This document shows, one piece after another, positions 1 through 8,235 of a stretch of DNA of 64,000 bases. Source of the stretch: Glycomyces tritici. GTDB lineage: Bacteria; Actinomycetota; Actinomycetes; Mycobacteriales; Micromonosporaceae. Numbering within the stretch: position 1 is the first letter of the stretch; the number at the start of each line of letters is the position of its first letter. The notes beneath the pieces are model-generated. The model was given only the letters and a program-made list of their open reading frames with translations, did not search any database and had not been told where the DNA came from. Both the position numbers and the translations under genes were made by a program. Location of the stretch: NCBI RefSeq assembly GCF_030403505.1, contig NZ_JAUEMJ010000002.1, positions 434,001-498,000 on the forward strand. Reading direction: 5' to 3'.

Positions 1-125
1 GCGACGTACCGCGGCGACCAGGTGTGGCCGGCCGAGGCCGGGGAGGCGAACGACGCGGCGGCGATGCCGGCCACGGCAGCGGCGGCGAGGGTGCGCGCGA
101 GGCGCTTGGTGGAGTGTCGGTTCAT
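1..125 (-). CDS. Secreted protein, N-terminal fragment cut by window edge
   Basis: Only the first 41 codons lie in the window; the gene continues past the left edge. The ATG at 123-125 is preceded by AAGGAGA at 129-135. The product starts with a clear Sec signal peptide: basic MNRHSTKR, an Ala-rich core, then a likely cleavage site after ASPASA. The visible mature sequence, GHTWSPRYV, resembles the residues just before the GDS block of SGNH hydrolases (the upstream neighbour has QYVALGDS). A second SGNH-type esterase is therefore possible but unproven. It follows the SGNH gene on the same strand, separated by a terminator-like hairpin. Confidence 0.7.
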   Translation of the reverse strand, partial: MNRHSTKRLARTLAAAAVAGIAAASFASPASAGHTWSPRYV

Positions 126-199
126 CGGTCTCCTTGTGGTTCGGACGGGACCGGGAGGCCCGCCCCTGGGTGTGGAGGTGATCGCCGACCCGCGAATGC

Positions 200-237
200 G
201 AACCGGCCCCGAAGGAAGACTCCCGCGGGGCCGGTTC
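200..237 (-). terminator. Hairpin terminator after SGNH esterase gene
   Basis: An 11-bp perfect stem (200-210 with 227-237, arm GAACCGGCCCC) encloses a 16-nt loop, a few bases past the stop of the minus-strand esterase. There is no U-tract, as is common for high-GC actinobacterial terminators. Confidence 0.6.
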
Positions 238-245
238 CGGTTGCT

Positions 246-1067
246 TTAGTAGTCGAGCGCGGGGAGGACGACGTCGGCGTACGCGTCCTGGCCGGCGGCG
301 TTGGGGTGGAAGGACTCGAGGGTCCCGGTGTAGCCGAGGATCCAGGGGTCGGCCGAGCACACGCCGTGGCCGTCGAAGGCGGCGCGCGGGTCGGCGAAGT
401 CGAAGCCGTGGTCGGCGGCGACGGCGGCGGTGGTCTCGGCGAGCAGGTCGGCGGCGTCGTTCAGCAGCGCCTGCTCCTCCGGGGTGATCGCGAGCGCGCC
501 GGAGCAGGCGGTCTCGTTGAACAGGCGCGGGTTGCCCACGACGACGATCTCGGCGGAGAAGGCCCGGTTCTCGACCCGGGTGTAGAGGTCGTCGAGCTCG
601 GCCGGAAGCGAGTCGGTGATGATGGTGCGCGCGTTGGTGATCGCGGTCTTGCACAGTGCGGTGTCGGTGCCCGCGCAGGCGCCGAGCACGGACGAGAACC
701 CGGCGTCGTTGCCGCCGACGCCGATGGTCACGTGCTCGGTGTTGACCCGGTAGAGGTGGTTCAGCTGGTTCGCGACCACGTCTTCGACCCGGGCGCCGGA
801 GCAGGCCTCGAACCAGAGGCGTTCGCCGAGTTCGACGTTGACCTGGTGCGCGTAGGCGTTGGCCGAGCGGTAGCAGTCGCTCCCGTCGTCGGCGTAGTCG
901 CCCGCGCCCACACCGGAGGCGAACGAGTCGCCGAGGGCGACGTACTGCTGGATGGTGATGTCGGCCGAGGCGGAGCCGGCCAGGCCGGCGATGCCGAGGC
1001 CTGCGGCGGCCGCGACGGCGGCCACGCGGGCGAGGACGCGGCGCGGCTTGCCTTCCTTGAAGGACAC
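246..1067 (-). CDS. Secreted SGNH/GDSL-family esterase or lipase
   Basis: A 273-residue extracellular hydrolase. It starts at a GTG (1065-1067) with AAGGAGA upstream. Residues 1-36 form a signal peptide ending GSASA. Block I is GDSFASG, with the nucleophile Ser at about residue 48. Block III is GVGGND, and the C-terminal catalytic His lies in SFHPNAAG. The usual DxxH aspartate is absent (the sequence is LESFH), as in the Streptomyces scabies esterase type that works with a Ser-His dyad. Several Cys residues suggest disulfides. The substrate (lipid, ester-linked polymer or small ester) cannot be read from sequence. It is divergent from the LacI gene, and a consensus-like promoter lies at 1136-1164. 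Confidence 0.9.
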   Translation of the reverse strand: MSFKEGKPRRVLARVAAVAAAAGLGIAGLAGSASADITIQQYVALGDSFASGVGAGDYADDGSDCYRSANAYAHQVNVELGERLWFEACSGARVEDVVANQLNHLYRVNTEHVTIGVGGNDAGFSSVLGACAGTDTALCKTAITNARTIITDSLPAELDDLYTRVENRAFSAEIVVVGNPRLFNETACSGALAITPEEQALLNDAADLLAETTAAVAADHGFDFADPRAAFDGHGVCSADPWILGYTGTLESFHPNAAGQDAYADVVLPALDY

Positions 1068-1135
1068 GGGGTCTCCTTGCTGTCGACAGGGTCGGCGGGC
1101 GGGCCCGGGTAGGGCTCCCGCCGGAGGACGGCGTC

Positions 1136-1164
1136 ATTATAGACAGGGAAGTCCATTGTGTCGC
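1136..1164 (-). promoter_or_regulatory. Promoter of the SGNH esterase gene
   Basis: On the minus strand a perfect TATAAT (-10, 1136-1141) lies 17 bp from GCGACA (-35, 1159-1164), about 70 bp upstream of the esterase GTG. Just beyond it, 1177-1195 is a 7-5-7 inverted repeat (GCGTGAC...GTCACGC) that could bind a regulator. Confidence 0.55.
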
Positions 1165-1242
1165 AATAGAAACGGTGCGTGACTCTGCGTCACGCGCGAC
1201 CGCTCGGGATACAGTTCCCCCGGCCGTCCCGGCCCGGGTTAG

Positions 1243-1303
1243 AAAACTGTTTCGAGAAGTTTCCGCCATCGATTTGGAAACTGTTTCGAGTTCCGGCTAG
1301 AAT
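1243..1303 (+). promoter_or_regulatory. LacI-family promoter with two operator copies
   Basis: Two copies of AAACTGTTTCGAG lie at 1244-1256 and 1278-1290, 34 bp apart. Each contains the palindrome AAAC-T-GTTT; the second extends to GAAACTGTTTC. A -10 TAGAAT (1298-1303) and a -35-like TTGGAA (1274-1279) place the second copy in the promoter spacer. This fits autorepression by the adjacent LacI protein. Confidence 0.65.
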
Positions 1304-1333
1304 GACCGCACCTGATCCGAAGAGGTGCAGCAG

Positions 1334-2362
1334 ATGAGCAACCGCCCCCGGGCGACCCTGACCGAGGTGGCCGCGCGCGCGGGCGTCTCCAAGGCCACGG
1401 CCTCCAAGGTGCTCAACGGCCGCCCCGGCGTCGCCGACGAGACCCGCAGGGCCGTGCGCGAGGCCATCGCCCAGCTCGAGTACGTGCCGAGCACCGGCCC
1501 GCGCGAATCCCCTGCGCCCCAGACGATCCACGCCGTCTTCGACACGCTCCTGAACATGTACGCCGTGTACGTCCTGGACGGGATCATCAGCGGCGGCCGG
1601 GAGCTCGGCGTCGAGACCGTCACCAGCTCCCTCGAGGCCGAGACGCCCGGCCAGAACGACCCGATCGGCGTCGACCGGATCAAGGCGATCGCCGCGCAGG
1701 GCGCCGCGGGCCTGGTCCTGGTGACCGCCCAGCTCACCACCGCCGAGATGGACATGTGCGACCAGCTGGGCCTGCCGCTGGTCGTGATCGACCCGGCGAA
1801 CCCCCTCGACGAGCGCGTCACGAGCCTCGGCGCCACCAACTGGGCCGGCGGCGTGCAGGCCACGCGGCACCTGCTCGACCTGGGGCACACCAGGATCGGC
1901 TTCGCGGGCGGCCCGCCCGGGTCGCTGCCCGCGCGCGAACGCCTGCACGGCTACCGCGAAGCGCTCGAATCCGCCGGGATCGAAGTGGACCCCGCGCTCA
2001 CCGGGGCCGGAACCTTCTACGCCGAGACCGGCGCCGTGCTGACCGACCGGATGCTCGACCTCGCCGATCCCCCGACCGCGATCTTCGCCGCGAGCGACAG
2101 CATCGCCGTCGGCGTCATCCGCACCGCCCGCCAGCGCGGCCTCGAGGTCCCCCGCGACCTGAGCGTGGTCGGCTTCGACGACACGTACAACGCGATGTGG
2201 ATCGAGCCGCCGCTGACCACGGTGAAGCAGCCGCTGCGGCAGATGGGCCGCGTCGCCGCCCGCACCGTGCTGGACCTCGCCGCCGGAAAGGTCCCCGACT
2301 CCCATCACGTGCAGCTCGCGACGAGCCTCGTGGTGCGCGAGTCGACCGCGCCGCCGCGGTGA
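1334..2362 (+). CDS. LacI-family transcriptional regulator
   Basis: A 342-residue DNA-binding regulator. The N-terminal helix-turn-helix and hinge helix span about residues 8-54 (TLTEVAARAGVSKATASKVL). The rest is a periplasmic-binding-protein-like sugar-sensing domain with the typical GFDDTYNA motif and the C-terminal TTVKQP segment. ATG 1334 is preferred over the in-frame GTG 1325 because AGAGG lies 8 bases upstream of it. Family members usually repress carbohydrate genes and themselves. The paired operators in its own promoter support autoregulation. No sugar transporter is adjacent, so the inducer is unknown; the divergent esterase is the only neighbouring candidate target. Confidence 0.9.
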   Translation: MSNRPRATLTEVAARAGVSKATASKVLNGRPGVADETRRAVREAIAQLEYVPSTGPRESPAPQTIHAVFDTLLNMYAVYVLDGIISGGRELGVETVTSSLEAETPGQNDPIGVDRIKAIAAQGAAGLVLVTAQLTTAEMDMCDQLGLPLVVIDPANPLDERVTSLGATNWAGGVQATRHLLDLGHTRIGFAGGPPGSLPARERLHGYREALESAGIEVDPALTGAGTFYAETGAVLTDRMLDLADPPTAIFAASDSIAVGVIRTARQRGLEVPRDLSVVGFDDTYNAMWIEPPLTTVKQPLRQMGRVAARTVLDLAAGKVPDSHHVQLATSLVVRESTAPPR

Positions 2363-2465
2363 CCGGGGCCGGCCCGCGTTGCGGCGCCGGGAACCGGGGA
2401 GCGCAGCCGCTGGGCGTGCCGCGAGCGGTGTTCGCACGGCACTGCTCGACGATCGCGGCTCGCGG

Positions 2466-2921
2466 TCAGGCGCCGGGCTCCTCCAGGGCGCGCTCGTAGG
2501 CGAGCAGGGTGTCGACGAACCGACGGCGCTGCTCGTTCGTCAAGGGCGCCAGGGCTTTGCGCCAGGCGGCGGCGCTGCCGGCGAGCCAGGCCTCGATCTC
2601 GCCGCGCTCCTCGGCGGTGATGCTGACGATGCGGCGGCGGCGGTCGGCCTCGTCCTCGCGGCGTTCGAGGACGCCCTTGCGGCTGAGTTCGGCGACCATG
2701 AGGCTCACGGTGGTGGGCGCGACCTCGAGGCGTACGGCCAGGTCGTTGACCGTGGCGGGGCCGTCGAACAGGAGCAGCGCGAGCAGCGAGAGGTGGCGCG
2801 GGCTCAGTTCGAGGCTGCGGACCCGCTCGGGCACGGGCAGGCGTTTGGCCCGCCCGACCATGCGGGGCATGAGCAGCAGGAGCTCGCGGATCGCGTCGTC
2901 GGTGCTCCCAGGACTTGACAC
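2466..2921 (-). CDS. MarR-family transcriptional regulator
   Basis: A MarR-type winged-helix repressor of about 151 residues. It has the recognition region ATVNDLAVRLEVAPTTVSLMVAELSRKGVLER followed by the wing EDEADRRRRIVSIT. Two in-frame GTGs exist (2927 and 2921). The one at 2919-2921 is chosen because GGAGG sits 7 bases upstream of it, too close for the first. It is divergent from an NmrA/NAD(P)-binding protein gene, and the shared intergenic region carries two inverted repeats. This is the classical arrangement in which the regulator controls itself and the oxidoreductase in response to a small phenolic or electrophilic ligand (inference). Confidence 0.88.
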   Translation of the reverse strand: MSSPGSTDDAIRELLLLMPRMVGRAKRLPVPERVRSLELSPRHLSLLALLLFDGPATVNDLAVRLEVAPTTVSLMVAELSRKGVLERREDEADRRRRIVSITAEERGEIEAWLAGSAAAWRKALAPLTNEQRRRFVDTLLAYERALEEPGA

Positions 2922-2941
2922 GGGCACGCCTCCAGATTATC

Positions 2942-2975
2942 TTTGACATCAAATAATGTTTGCTTGCAAAGCAAA
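2942..2975. promoter_or_regulatory. Two palindromes between MarR and NmrA genes
   Basis: TTTGA-CA-TCAAA (2942-2953) and TTTGCTT-GCA-AAGCAAA (2959-2975) are both perfect inverted repeats. They sit in an AT-rich patch between the divergent genes. They are likely MarR operator sites; which one is bound cannot be told. Confidence 0.55.
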
Positions 2976-3064
2976 TAGGTTCCAGGTTCATGCTACCCGA
3001 GGGCGCGGCGCGCGCCCCTCGCTCGCATGCCCGCCGCACACCCACCCACCAGGAGCGACACCCC

Positions 3065-3907
3065 ATGACCGACTTCGACGGCACCATCCTCGTGACCGGC
3101 GCCCGCGGCAACATCGGCTCCCGCCTCACCGCGCACCTCGCCGCGGCCGGGCACCATGTGCGGGCCACGGCCCGCAGCACCACCGGCCTCGACGTTCCCG
3201 AAGGCGTCGAGAGCGCGGCGCTCGACCTCACCGCGCCGGACCCCGCCGTCCTCAAAGGAGTGCGCACCGCGTTCCTCTACCCCACCTTCGGTGATATCAC
3301 CGGATTCCTCACGGCCGCAGTCGAAGCGGAGGTCGAGCACGTCGTCCTGCTCTCCTCCCCCGCCGCGTACGACCCGGTCGAGCACGCCGGCCCGATCGGC
3401 GCCGCGCACCTGGCGATCGAGGGAGCCGTCCGGGACTCGGGGCTCGGCCACACCGTGCTCTACCCGTCCTGGCTCGCCACCAACCCGGCCCGCGACTGGT
3501 CCGAGCAGATCCGCGCCGGCAGGGTCGCGATCGCCCACCCCGAGTGGCGGATCAACCCGATCCACCTCGGCGACGTCGCCGAGGTCGCCGCCGACCTCCT
3601 GGTGAGCGAGCGGTTCCGGGGCCGCAGCCTCATCCTGACCGGGCCCGAGTCGCTCAGCCAGCGCGAGGTCGTCGCCCAGATCGCCGCCGCGCGCGGCAAG
3701 CCGATCGAGGTCGAGGAGCTGACGCGCGGCGAGGCGCTGGCGAGCCGGCCCGACTGGTTCCCCGAGGCGATGTTCGCGTCGCTCCTCGACGTCGCCGCCA
3801 ACCTCGGCGACCGCCCGGCCACGGTGAACAACAATGTGGAGCGGGTGACCGGGCGTCCGGCACGGACGTTCGCGCAATGGCTGCAGGACAACGGCTCCCA
3901 GTTCTAG
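3065..3907 (+). CDS. NmrA-like NAD(P)-binding oxidoreductase
   Basis: A 280-residue atypical short-chain dehydrogenase of the NmrA/SDR_a5 type. It starts at ATG 3065 after AGGAGCG. The Rossmann nucleotide-binding motif TGARGNIG is at residues 11-18, and the chain has the family length and the usual mid-domain VVLLSSPAAY segment. Family members are NAD(P)H-dependent quinone or azo reductases, or redox-sensing proteins without strong catalysis. The substrate is not readable here. The gene is divergent from the MarR regulator and is probably its target. An upstream in-frame extension exists but lacks a ribosome site. Confidence 0.82.
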   Translation: MTDFDGTILVTGARGNIGSRLTAHLAAAGHHVRATARSTTGLDVPEGVESAALDLTAPDPAVLKGVRTAFLYPTFGDITGFLTAAVEAEVEHVVLLSSPAAYDPVEHAGPIGAAHLAIEGAVRDSGLGHTVLYPSWLATNPARDWSEQIRAGRVAIAHPEWRINPIHLGDVAEVAADLLVSERFRGRSLILTGPESLSQREVVAQIAAARGKPIEVEELTRGEALASRPDWFPEAMFASLLDVAANLGDRPATVNNNVERVTGRPARTFAQWLQDNGSQF

Positions 3908-4046
3908 CCCCGGGAGCGGGCCGGGTCGCCCCGCATCGCCGCAGGAACGGCCCTCGAGACTGCGGCTACCCTGGTCGCCGCGGGTGGAGCGCGCTAGTGC
4001 GGACAATTGTGGCAACGGCCTCAACCGTGAACCCGCCTCATCTTAC

Positions 4047-4065
4047 TTAGCTGAGCCTTACCTAA
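4047..4065. promoter_or_regulatory. DtxR/IdeR-type iron box
   Basis: Read on the minus strand, this 19-bp site matches the known DtxR/IdeR consensus TTAGGTTAGGCTAACCTAA at 16 of 19 positions. It lies about 60 bp upstream of the iron-type substrate-binding protein start. Iron-dependent repression of the operon is a strong inference. Confidence 0.75.
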
Positions 4066-4124
4066 TGTCTCGTGGCGAGGGGCGGCCGCCTGCGCCGCCT
4101 CTGCCCGAGCAAAGGAATGCATTG

Positions 4125-5171
4125 ATGAGTGTCGGCGTTCGCGCATCGTCCATTGCGGTCAGCGCATCGGTCCTGTTGGCGGTCCTGGCCAGCTGCGGTG
4201 CGTCCGAGCCCGTACCGGAGACCGAGGCCGCCGCGGGCGAAGGCGCCACGGTCTACCCGCTGACGGTGGAGAACTGCGGCGAGGAGCTGACCTTCGACGC
4301 CGCGCCGCAGCGGGCCGTGTCCCTCGACCAGGACTCGACCGAGATCCTCCTCTCGCTGGGCCTGGAGGACCGCATGGTCGGCACCGCGTCCTGGACCGAC
4401 CCGGTGCTCGAGCACCTCGCCGCGGCCAACGACACCGTCCCGCGCCTCGCCGAGGAAGCGCCCACCTACGAGGTCGTCATGGGCGCCGACCCCGACTTCG
4501 TGACCGCCTCCCACGGCCGCCACTACGCCCAGGGCGGCGTGGCCGAGCGCTCCCGGTTCGCCGAGACCGGCATCGGCGCGTACCTCGCCCCCACCGACTG
4601 CGACGGCGACATCAGCATCAACGGCGGCGGCACCCGCACCCAGGCCCTCACCTTCGACTCGCTGTACCAGACGATCCGCGACTTCGCCGCGATCTTCGAC
4701 GTCCAGAGCCGCGGCGAGGCCCTCGTCGCCGACCTCGAAGCGCGCCGCCAGGCGGCGGTCGCGGGCGTCGAGGCCTCGGGACTGACGGCCGCGGTCTGGT
4801 TCTCCGACCTCAAGACCCCCTACATGGGCGGCGGGCTCGGCTCGGCGAACCTCCTCGCGACCGAGGCCGGCGCGGTGAACGTCTTCGCCGACCAGGACGA
4901 CGACTGGCCCGTCGCGAGCTGGGAGACCGTCGTCGACCTCGACCCCGACGTCCTCGTCCTCGCCGACCTCAGCCGCGAGCGGTGGCCCGGCGACCAGGCC
5001 GCCGAGAAGATCGAATTCCTCGAGAACGACCCGGTCACCAAGGGGCTCACCGCGGTCACCGAGCAGCGGTACGTCTCCCTGCGCGGGGCCGAGATCAACC
5101 CGGGCATCCGCATCGTCGACGGCCTCGAGACCCTCGCCGCCGCACTCCAGTCGTTCCAGGGCGAGGCGTGA
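4125..5171 (+). CDS. Iron-siderophore ABC transporter substrate-binding lipoprotein
   Basis: A 348-residue FecB/FepB-type lipoprotein. It starts at ATG 4125 behind AAAGGA. The signal peptide ends in the lipobox LASC, with Cys24 as the lipidation site. The mature part has the class-III binding-protein pattern: PQRAVSLDQDSTEILLSLGL, PTYEVVMGADPDFV and DLDPDVLVLADLS. It would capture a ferric siderophore outside the membrane and deliver it to the permease encoded next. Its stop codon overlaps the permease GTG, so the three genes form one operon under the iron box. The specific siderophore is not readable, and no biosynthesis genes are present in the window. Confidence 0.9.
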   Translation: MSVGVRASSIAVSASVLLAVLASCGASEPVPETEAAAGEGATVYPLTVENCGEELTFDAAPQRAVSLDQDSTEILLSLGLEDRMVGTASWTDPVLEHLAAANDTVPRLAEEAPTYEVVMGADPDFVTASHGRHYAQGGVAERSRFAETGIGAYLAPTDCDGDISINGGGTRTQALTFDSLYQTIRDFAAIFDVQSRGEALVADLEARRQAAVAGVEASGLTAAVWFSDLKTPYMGGGLGSANLLATEAGAVNVFADQDDDWPVASWETVVDLDPDVLVLADLSRERWPGDQAAEKIEFLENDPVTKGLTAVTEQRYVSLRGAEINPGIRIVDGLETLAAALQSFQGEA

Positions 5172-6232
5172 CCCTCAGCCCCGCGACCACCGCGCCCGCC
5201 CCGGACCGGCCGGGCCGGGCGCGGCTGCGGTTCCTGGGGATCAGCCTCGCCGCCGTCGCGGTCCTCATCCTGTCGATCGGCACGGCGATCACCCTCGGCC
5301 CCGCTGACGTCTCGCTCGTCAACGTGCGCGACATCCTCCTCAACCACCTCACCGGCGCCGAGATCCCCGTCAGGATCTCGAAAGAGGCCATCGTCTGGGA
5401 GGACCGCCTGCCGCGCGCCCTCGTGGCCGCCACCTGCGGGGCCGGACTGGGCCTGTGCGGGCTCATCCTGCAGTCGCTGCTGCGCAACCCGCTCGCCGAC
5501 CCGTACGTCCTCGGCATCTCCTCAGGGGCCTCGACCGGCGCGGTCGTCGTCGCGATCCTCGGCATCGGCGCGGGAGGCCTCGGCCTGCCCGGCGGCGCGT
5601 TCATCGGGTCCCTCGTCTCCTTCGCCGTGGTCCTGGCGATCGCGCGCCTGGCCGGAGGCGGCGACGACAAGCTGATCCTCGCCGGCATCGCCGTGACGCA
5701 GCTGTTCTCCGCGCTCACCTCGTTCGTCATCTTCGCGTTCGCTGACTCCGACGCGACCCGCGGCGTCATGTTCTGGCTCCTCGGCTCGCTCGAAGGCGTG
5801 CGCTGGAACGGGGTCGTGCTCTGCGGCCTCGCCGCGCTCGCCGGGACAGCGCTGTGCCTCCTGCGCGCACATGTCCTGGACGCCTTCGCATTCGGCGACG
5901 ACGTCGCCTCCTCGCTCGGCGTGCACGTCAAGCGCGAACGGGCCGTGCTCATCACCGCCACGGCCCTGCTCACCGCCACGATGGTCAGCATCGTGGGCGC
6001 GGTCGGGTTCGTCGGCCTCGTGCTCCCCCACGCCGCCCGCTTCCTCGCCGGACCGCTCCACTTGCGACTGGTGCCGCTGACCGCGCTCATCGGGGCGGCG
6101 TTCATGGTGTGGGTCGACGCGGTCTCCAGGGTCGCGTTCTCGCCCTCGCCACTGCCGATCGGCGTCACCACGGCCCTGGTCGGCGTCCCCGCGTTCATCG
6201 CGATCATGTTCCGCCGCAGGAGGACGACATGA
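5168..6232 (+). CDS. FecCD-family siderophore ABC permease
   Basis: A 354-residue integral membrane permease of the BtuC/FecCD family, with about ten hydrophobic segments. The start is the GTG at 5168, which overlaps the TGA of the binding-protein gene. Family signatures are visible: RLPRALVAATCGAGLGLCG, LLRNPLADPYVLGISSGAS and the late VGFVGLVLPHAAR loop that contacts the ATPase. A single permease gene implies a homodimer. It would move a ferric siderophore across the membrane. Longer in-frame starts upstream overlap the binding-protein gene and are unlikely. Confidence 0.92.
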   Translation: MTLSPATTAPAPDRPGRARLRFLGISLAAVAVLILSIGTAITLGPADVSLVNVRDILLNHLTGAEIPVRISKEAIVWEDRLPRALVAATCGAGLGLCGLILQSLLRNPLADPYVLGISSGASTGAVVVAILGIGAGGLGLPGGAFIGSLVSFAVVLAIARLAGGGDDKLILAGIAVTQLFSALTSFVIFAFADSDATRGVMFWLLGSLEGVRWNGVVLCGLAALAGTALCLLRAHVLDAFAFGDDVASSLGVHVKRERAVLITATALLTATMVSIVGAVGFVGLVLPHAARFLAGPLHLRLVPLTALIGAAFMVWVDAVSRVAFSPSPLPIGVTTALVGVPAFIAIMFRRRRTT

Positions 6233-6999
6233 CGCTGGAATCGCGCGAGGTCACCTGGAACCGCGGCGGGAAGCTCGTGGTCGACGGAGTCACCCTCCGC
6301 CCGCGCCCCGGCCAGACCATCGGGCTCCTCGGCCCGAACGGCTCCGGCAAGTCCTCCCTCATCCGGCTGCTCTGCGGCGCGGTCAAACCCACCGCGGGCG
6401 TCGTCACCCTCGACGACGCGTCCCTCGCCGCCCTGCCGCGCCGCACGGCCGCCCGCACCATCGCCACCGTCACGCAGCACGCCGACACCATTGTGGACCT
6501 CACCGTGCGCGACATCGTCGCGCTCGGCCGCATCCCCCACCGCGGGGCCTTCGGCGGGAACCGCGCGGCCGATGCCGCAGCGGTCGCGGAAGCGCTGGCG
6601 TGCACCGGACTCACGGAGAAGGCGGGCGAGCTGTGGCACCGGCTCTCCGGCGGCGAGCGCCAGCGCGTCCACATCGCGCGGGCGCTGGCGCAGCAGCCCC
6701 GTGAGCTGCTCCTGGACGAGCCCACGAACCACCTCGACATCCGCTACCAGCTCGAGCTGCTCCGGCTGCTCACGCAGCTGCCGGTGACCACGGTGGTGGC
6801 GCTGCACGACCTCAACCTCGCCGCGATGTTCTGCGACGCGGTGCTGGTCCTCAAAGACGGCCGCGCGGTGGCGTCGGGGCCTCCGGCGGAGGTCCTGACC
6901 CCGGCGCTCATCGCCGAGGTCTACGAGGTCGACGCCCACGTCGCGGTCCATGAGGCGACGGGCCGGCCGCTGATCGTGTTCCATCCGGGGACGCCCTAG
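6229..6999 (+). CDS. Siderophore ABC transporter ATP-binding protein
   Basis: A 256-residue FepC/FecE-type ATPase. ATG 6229 overlaps the permease TGA and is preceded by AGGAGG. Walker A GPNGSGKS lies at about residues 35-42, then the signature LSGGE, Walker B LLLDEPTNHLD and the switch His in ALHDLNLA. It powers the permease encoded just upstream. Its stop overlaps the stop of the convergent MFS gene by a few bases, so there is no room for a separate terminator. Confidence 0.93.
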   Translation: MTLESREVTWNRGGKLVVDGVTLRPRPGQTIGLLGPNGSGKSSLIRLLCGAVKPTAGVVTLDDASLAALPRRTAARTIATVTQHADTIVDLTVRDIVALGRIPHRGAFGGNRAADAAAVAEALACTGLTEKAGELWHRLSGGERQRVHIARALAQQPRELLLDEPTNHLDIRYQLELLRLLTQLPVTTVVALHDLNLAAMFCDAVLVLKDGRAVASGPPAEVLTPALIAEVYEVDAHVAVHEATGRPLIVFHPGTP

Positions 7000-8156
7000 G
7001 GCCGCTTGAGGAACAGCCCCAGGACGACCGCGGCCAGCGGCACCGCGCAGAGGAGGGTGAAGACCCCTTCGGGCCCGTGGTGCTCGGCGGCGACCCCGAA
7101 CGCGGGGGCGAAGAGGCCGCCGGCGCTCATGGCCAGGCCGAGCGTGACGCCCGCGGCGGTGCCGGGGCGGGTCGGCAGGTAGTCCTGGGCGAGCTTGACG
7201 AGCACCGCGAACGGGATGTTGATCGCGATGCCCACGGCGAGCACGACCAGTACGGCCGCGTGCTCGTCCGCGGTGAACCGGAGCAGGACCAGCAGGGGGA
7301 CGATCAGGACGCCGCCGAAGCGGGTGGTGCGGACGGCGCCGAAGCGGTCGGCGAGTCGTCCCCCCAGGAGGGTCCCGGCGACACTGCCGAACATGAAGCC
7401 CGCCAAGGCGATGCCGGCCACGGCGTGGCTAGCGCCGAGGTGGCGGATCCAGTACAGCTCGATGAAGGTGACGATCCCGACCCACAGGATCGAGCGGACC
7501 ACCTCGATGCCGGTGAGGACCGCGAACGGACCCCATCGGTCGCGGCCGGTGCGGGCCTTCGGCACCAGTGCGGCGGCGCGGGTGCGGTGGCGGAGCATGA
7601 CGAACGCGATGAGGACCGCGGGCGGGATGAACAGTGCGGTTGCGCCCACGCCCATCGCCATGAGCGCGGGCGTGGCGAGCACGGGGGCGAGGAAGAAGCC
7701 GATCGAGCCGCCCGCGGCGAATATGCTCATGCCCGCGGCGCTGTCGCCCGCGGCTTCGCGGGCGCCTTTGCCGGCGGCCGGGTGGAACATCGCGACGCCC
7801 AGCCCGGAGAGGAAGAGCAGCGCGAGGACCAGCGGGTACGGTCCGGCGAGTCCGGCCAGGCCGAGGCCGGTCCCGGCGAGGGCGACCCCGGCGGGCGCGA
7901 ACCAGTCGAGGCGGCGGCGGTCGACGAGGACGCCGAAGAACGGCTGCGGGAGTGACGCGCCGAGCGCGGCGGCGAGGGTGAGGCCGGTGGCGGCGACGTA
8001 GCCGTAGCCGCGGTCGAACACGAAGTAGGGCACGACGGCGGGCACGAGCCCCTGGTACAGGTCGTCGACGGCGTGGGCGGTGCCCCACAGCCACATGCGC
8101 CGCAGCGGCGACGGTGCGGCTTCGGCGGTGGCGGGCGGGGCGGCGGTCTGGGTCAT
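6996..8156 (-). CDS. MFS transporter, Fsr (fosmidomycin-resistance)-like
   Basis: A 386-residue major facilitator with about 12 membrane segments. ATG 8156 is preceded by AAGGAG. The N-terminal motif HAVDDLYQGLVPAVVPYF and the central FHPAAGKGARE match the Fsr/fosmidomycin-resistance subfamily. That group usually exports drugs or other small molecules. It is divergent from an AraC regulator, the typical control arrangement. It overlaps the end of the iron-uptake ATPase gene on the opposite strand. A siderophore-export role is conceivable from position alone but not shown. Confidence 0.85.
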   Translation of the reverse strand: MTQTAAPPATAEAAPSPLRRMWLWGTAHAVDDLYQGLVPAVVPYFVFDRGYGYVAATGLTLAAALGASLPQPFFGVLVDRRRLDWFAPAGVALAGTGLGLAGLAGPYPLVLALLFLSGLGVAMFHPAAGKGAREAAGDSAAGMSIFAAGGSIGFFLAPVLATPALMAMGVGATALFIPPAVLIAFVMLRHRTRAAALVPKARTGRDRWGPFAVLTGIEVVRSILWVGIVTFIELYWIRHLGASHAVAGIALAGFMFGSVAGTLLGGRLADRFGAVRTTRFGGVLIVPLLVLLRFTADEHAAVLVVLAVGIAINIPFAVLVKLAQDYLPTRPGTAAGVTLGLAMSAGGLFAPAFGVAAEHHGPEGVFTLLCAVPLAAVVLGLFLKRP

Positions 8157-8218
8157 GCTGGGTGCTCCTTGTCCGGATGCCCCAAGGATTCCGACTCGCC
8201 GCCGCCTGCCGCTAACGG

Positions 8219-8235
8219 TATTCTGCCGAGTTATG
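8219..8235 (+). promoter_or_regulatory. -10 element close to AraC start (possibly leaderless)
   Basis: TATTCT at 8219-8224 lies only 8 nt before the AraC ATG at 8233, and no Shine-Dalgarno sequence is visible. The mRNA may start at or next to the start codon. Confidence 0.35.

Noticed and set aside
24..1112. Long plus-strand frame antisense to the SGNH esterase
   Set aside because: Glycine/valine/arginine-rich shadow frame with no start signal; the esterase has signal peptide and catalytic motifs.
4982..5167. Longer start for the FecCD permease
   Set aside because: It would overlap the binding-protein gene by about 190 bp and adds a non-family N-terminus; GTG 5168 gives a normal length and a stop-start overlap.
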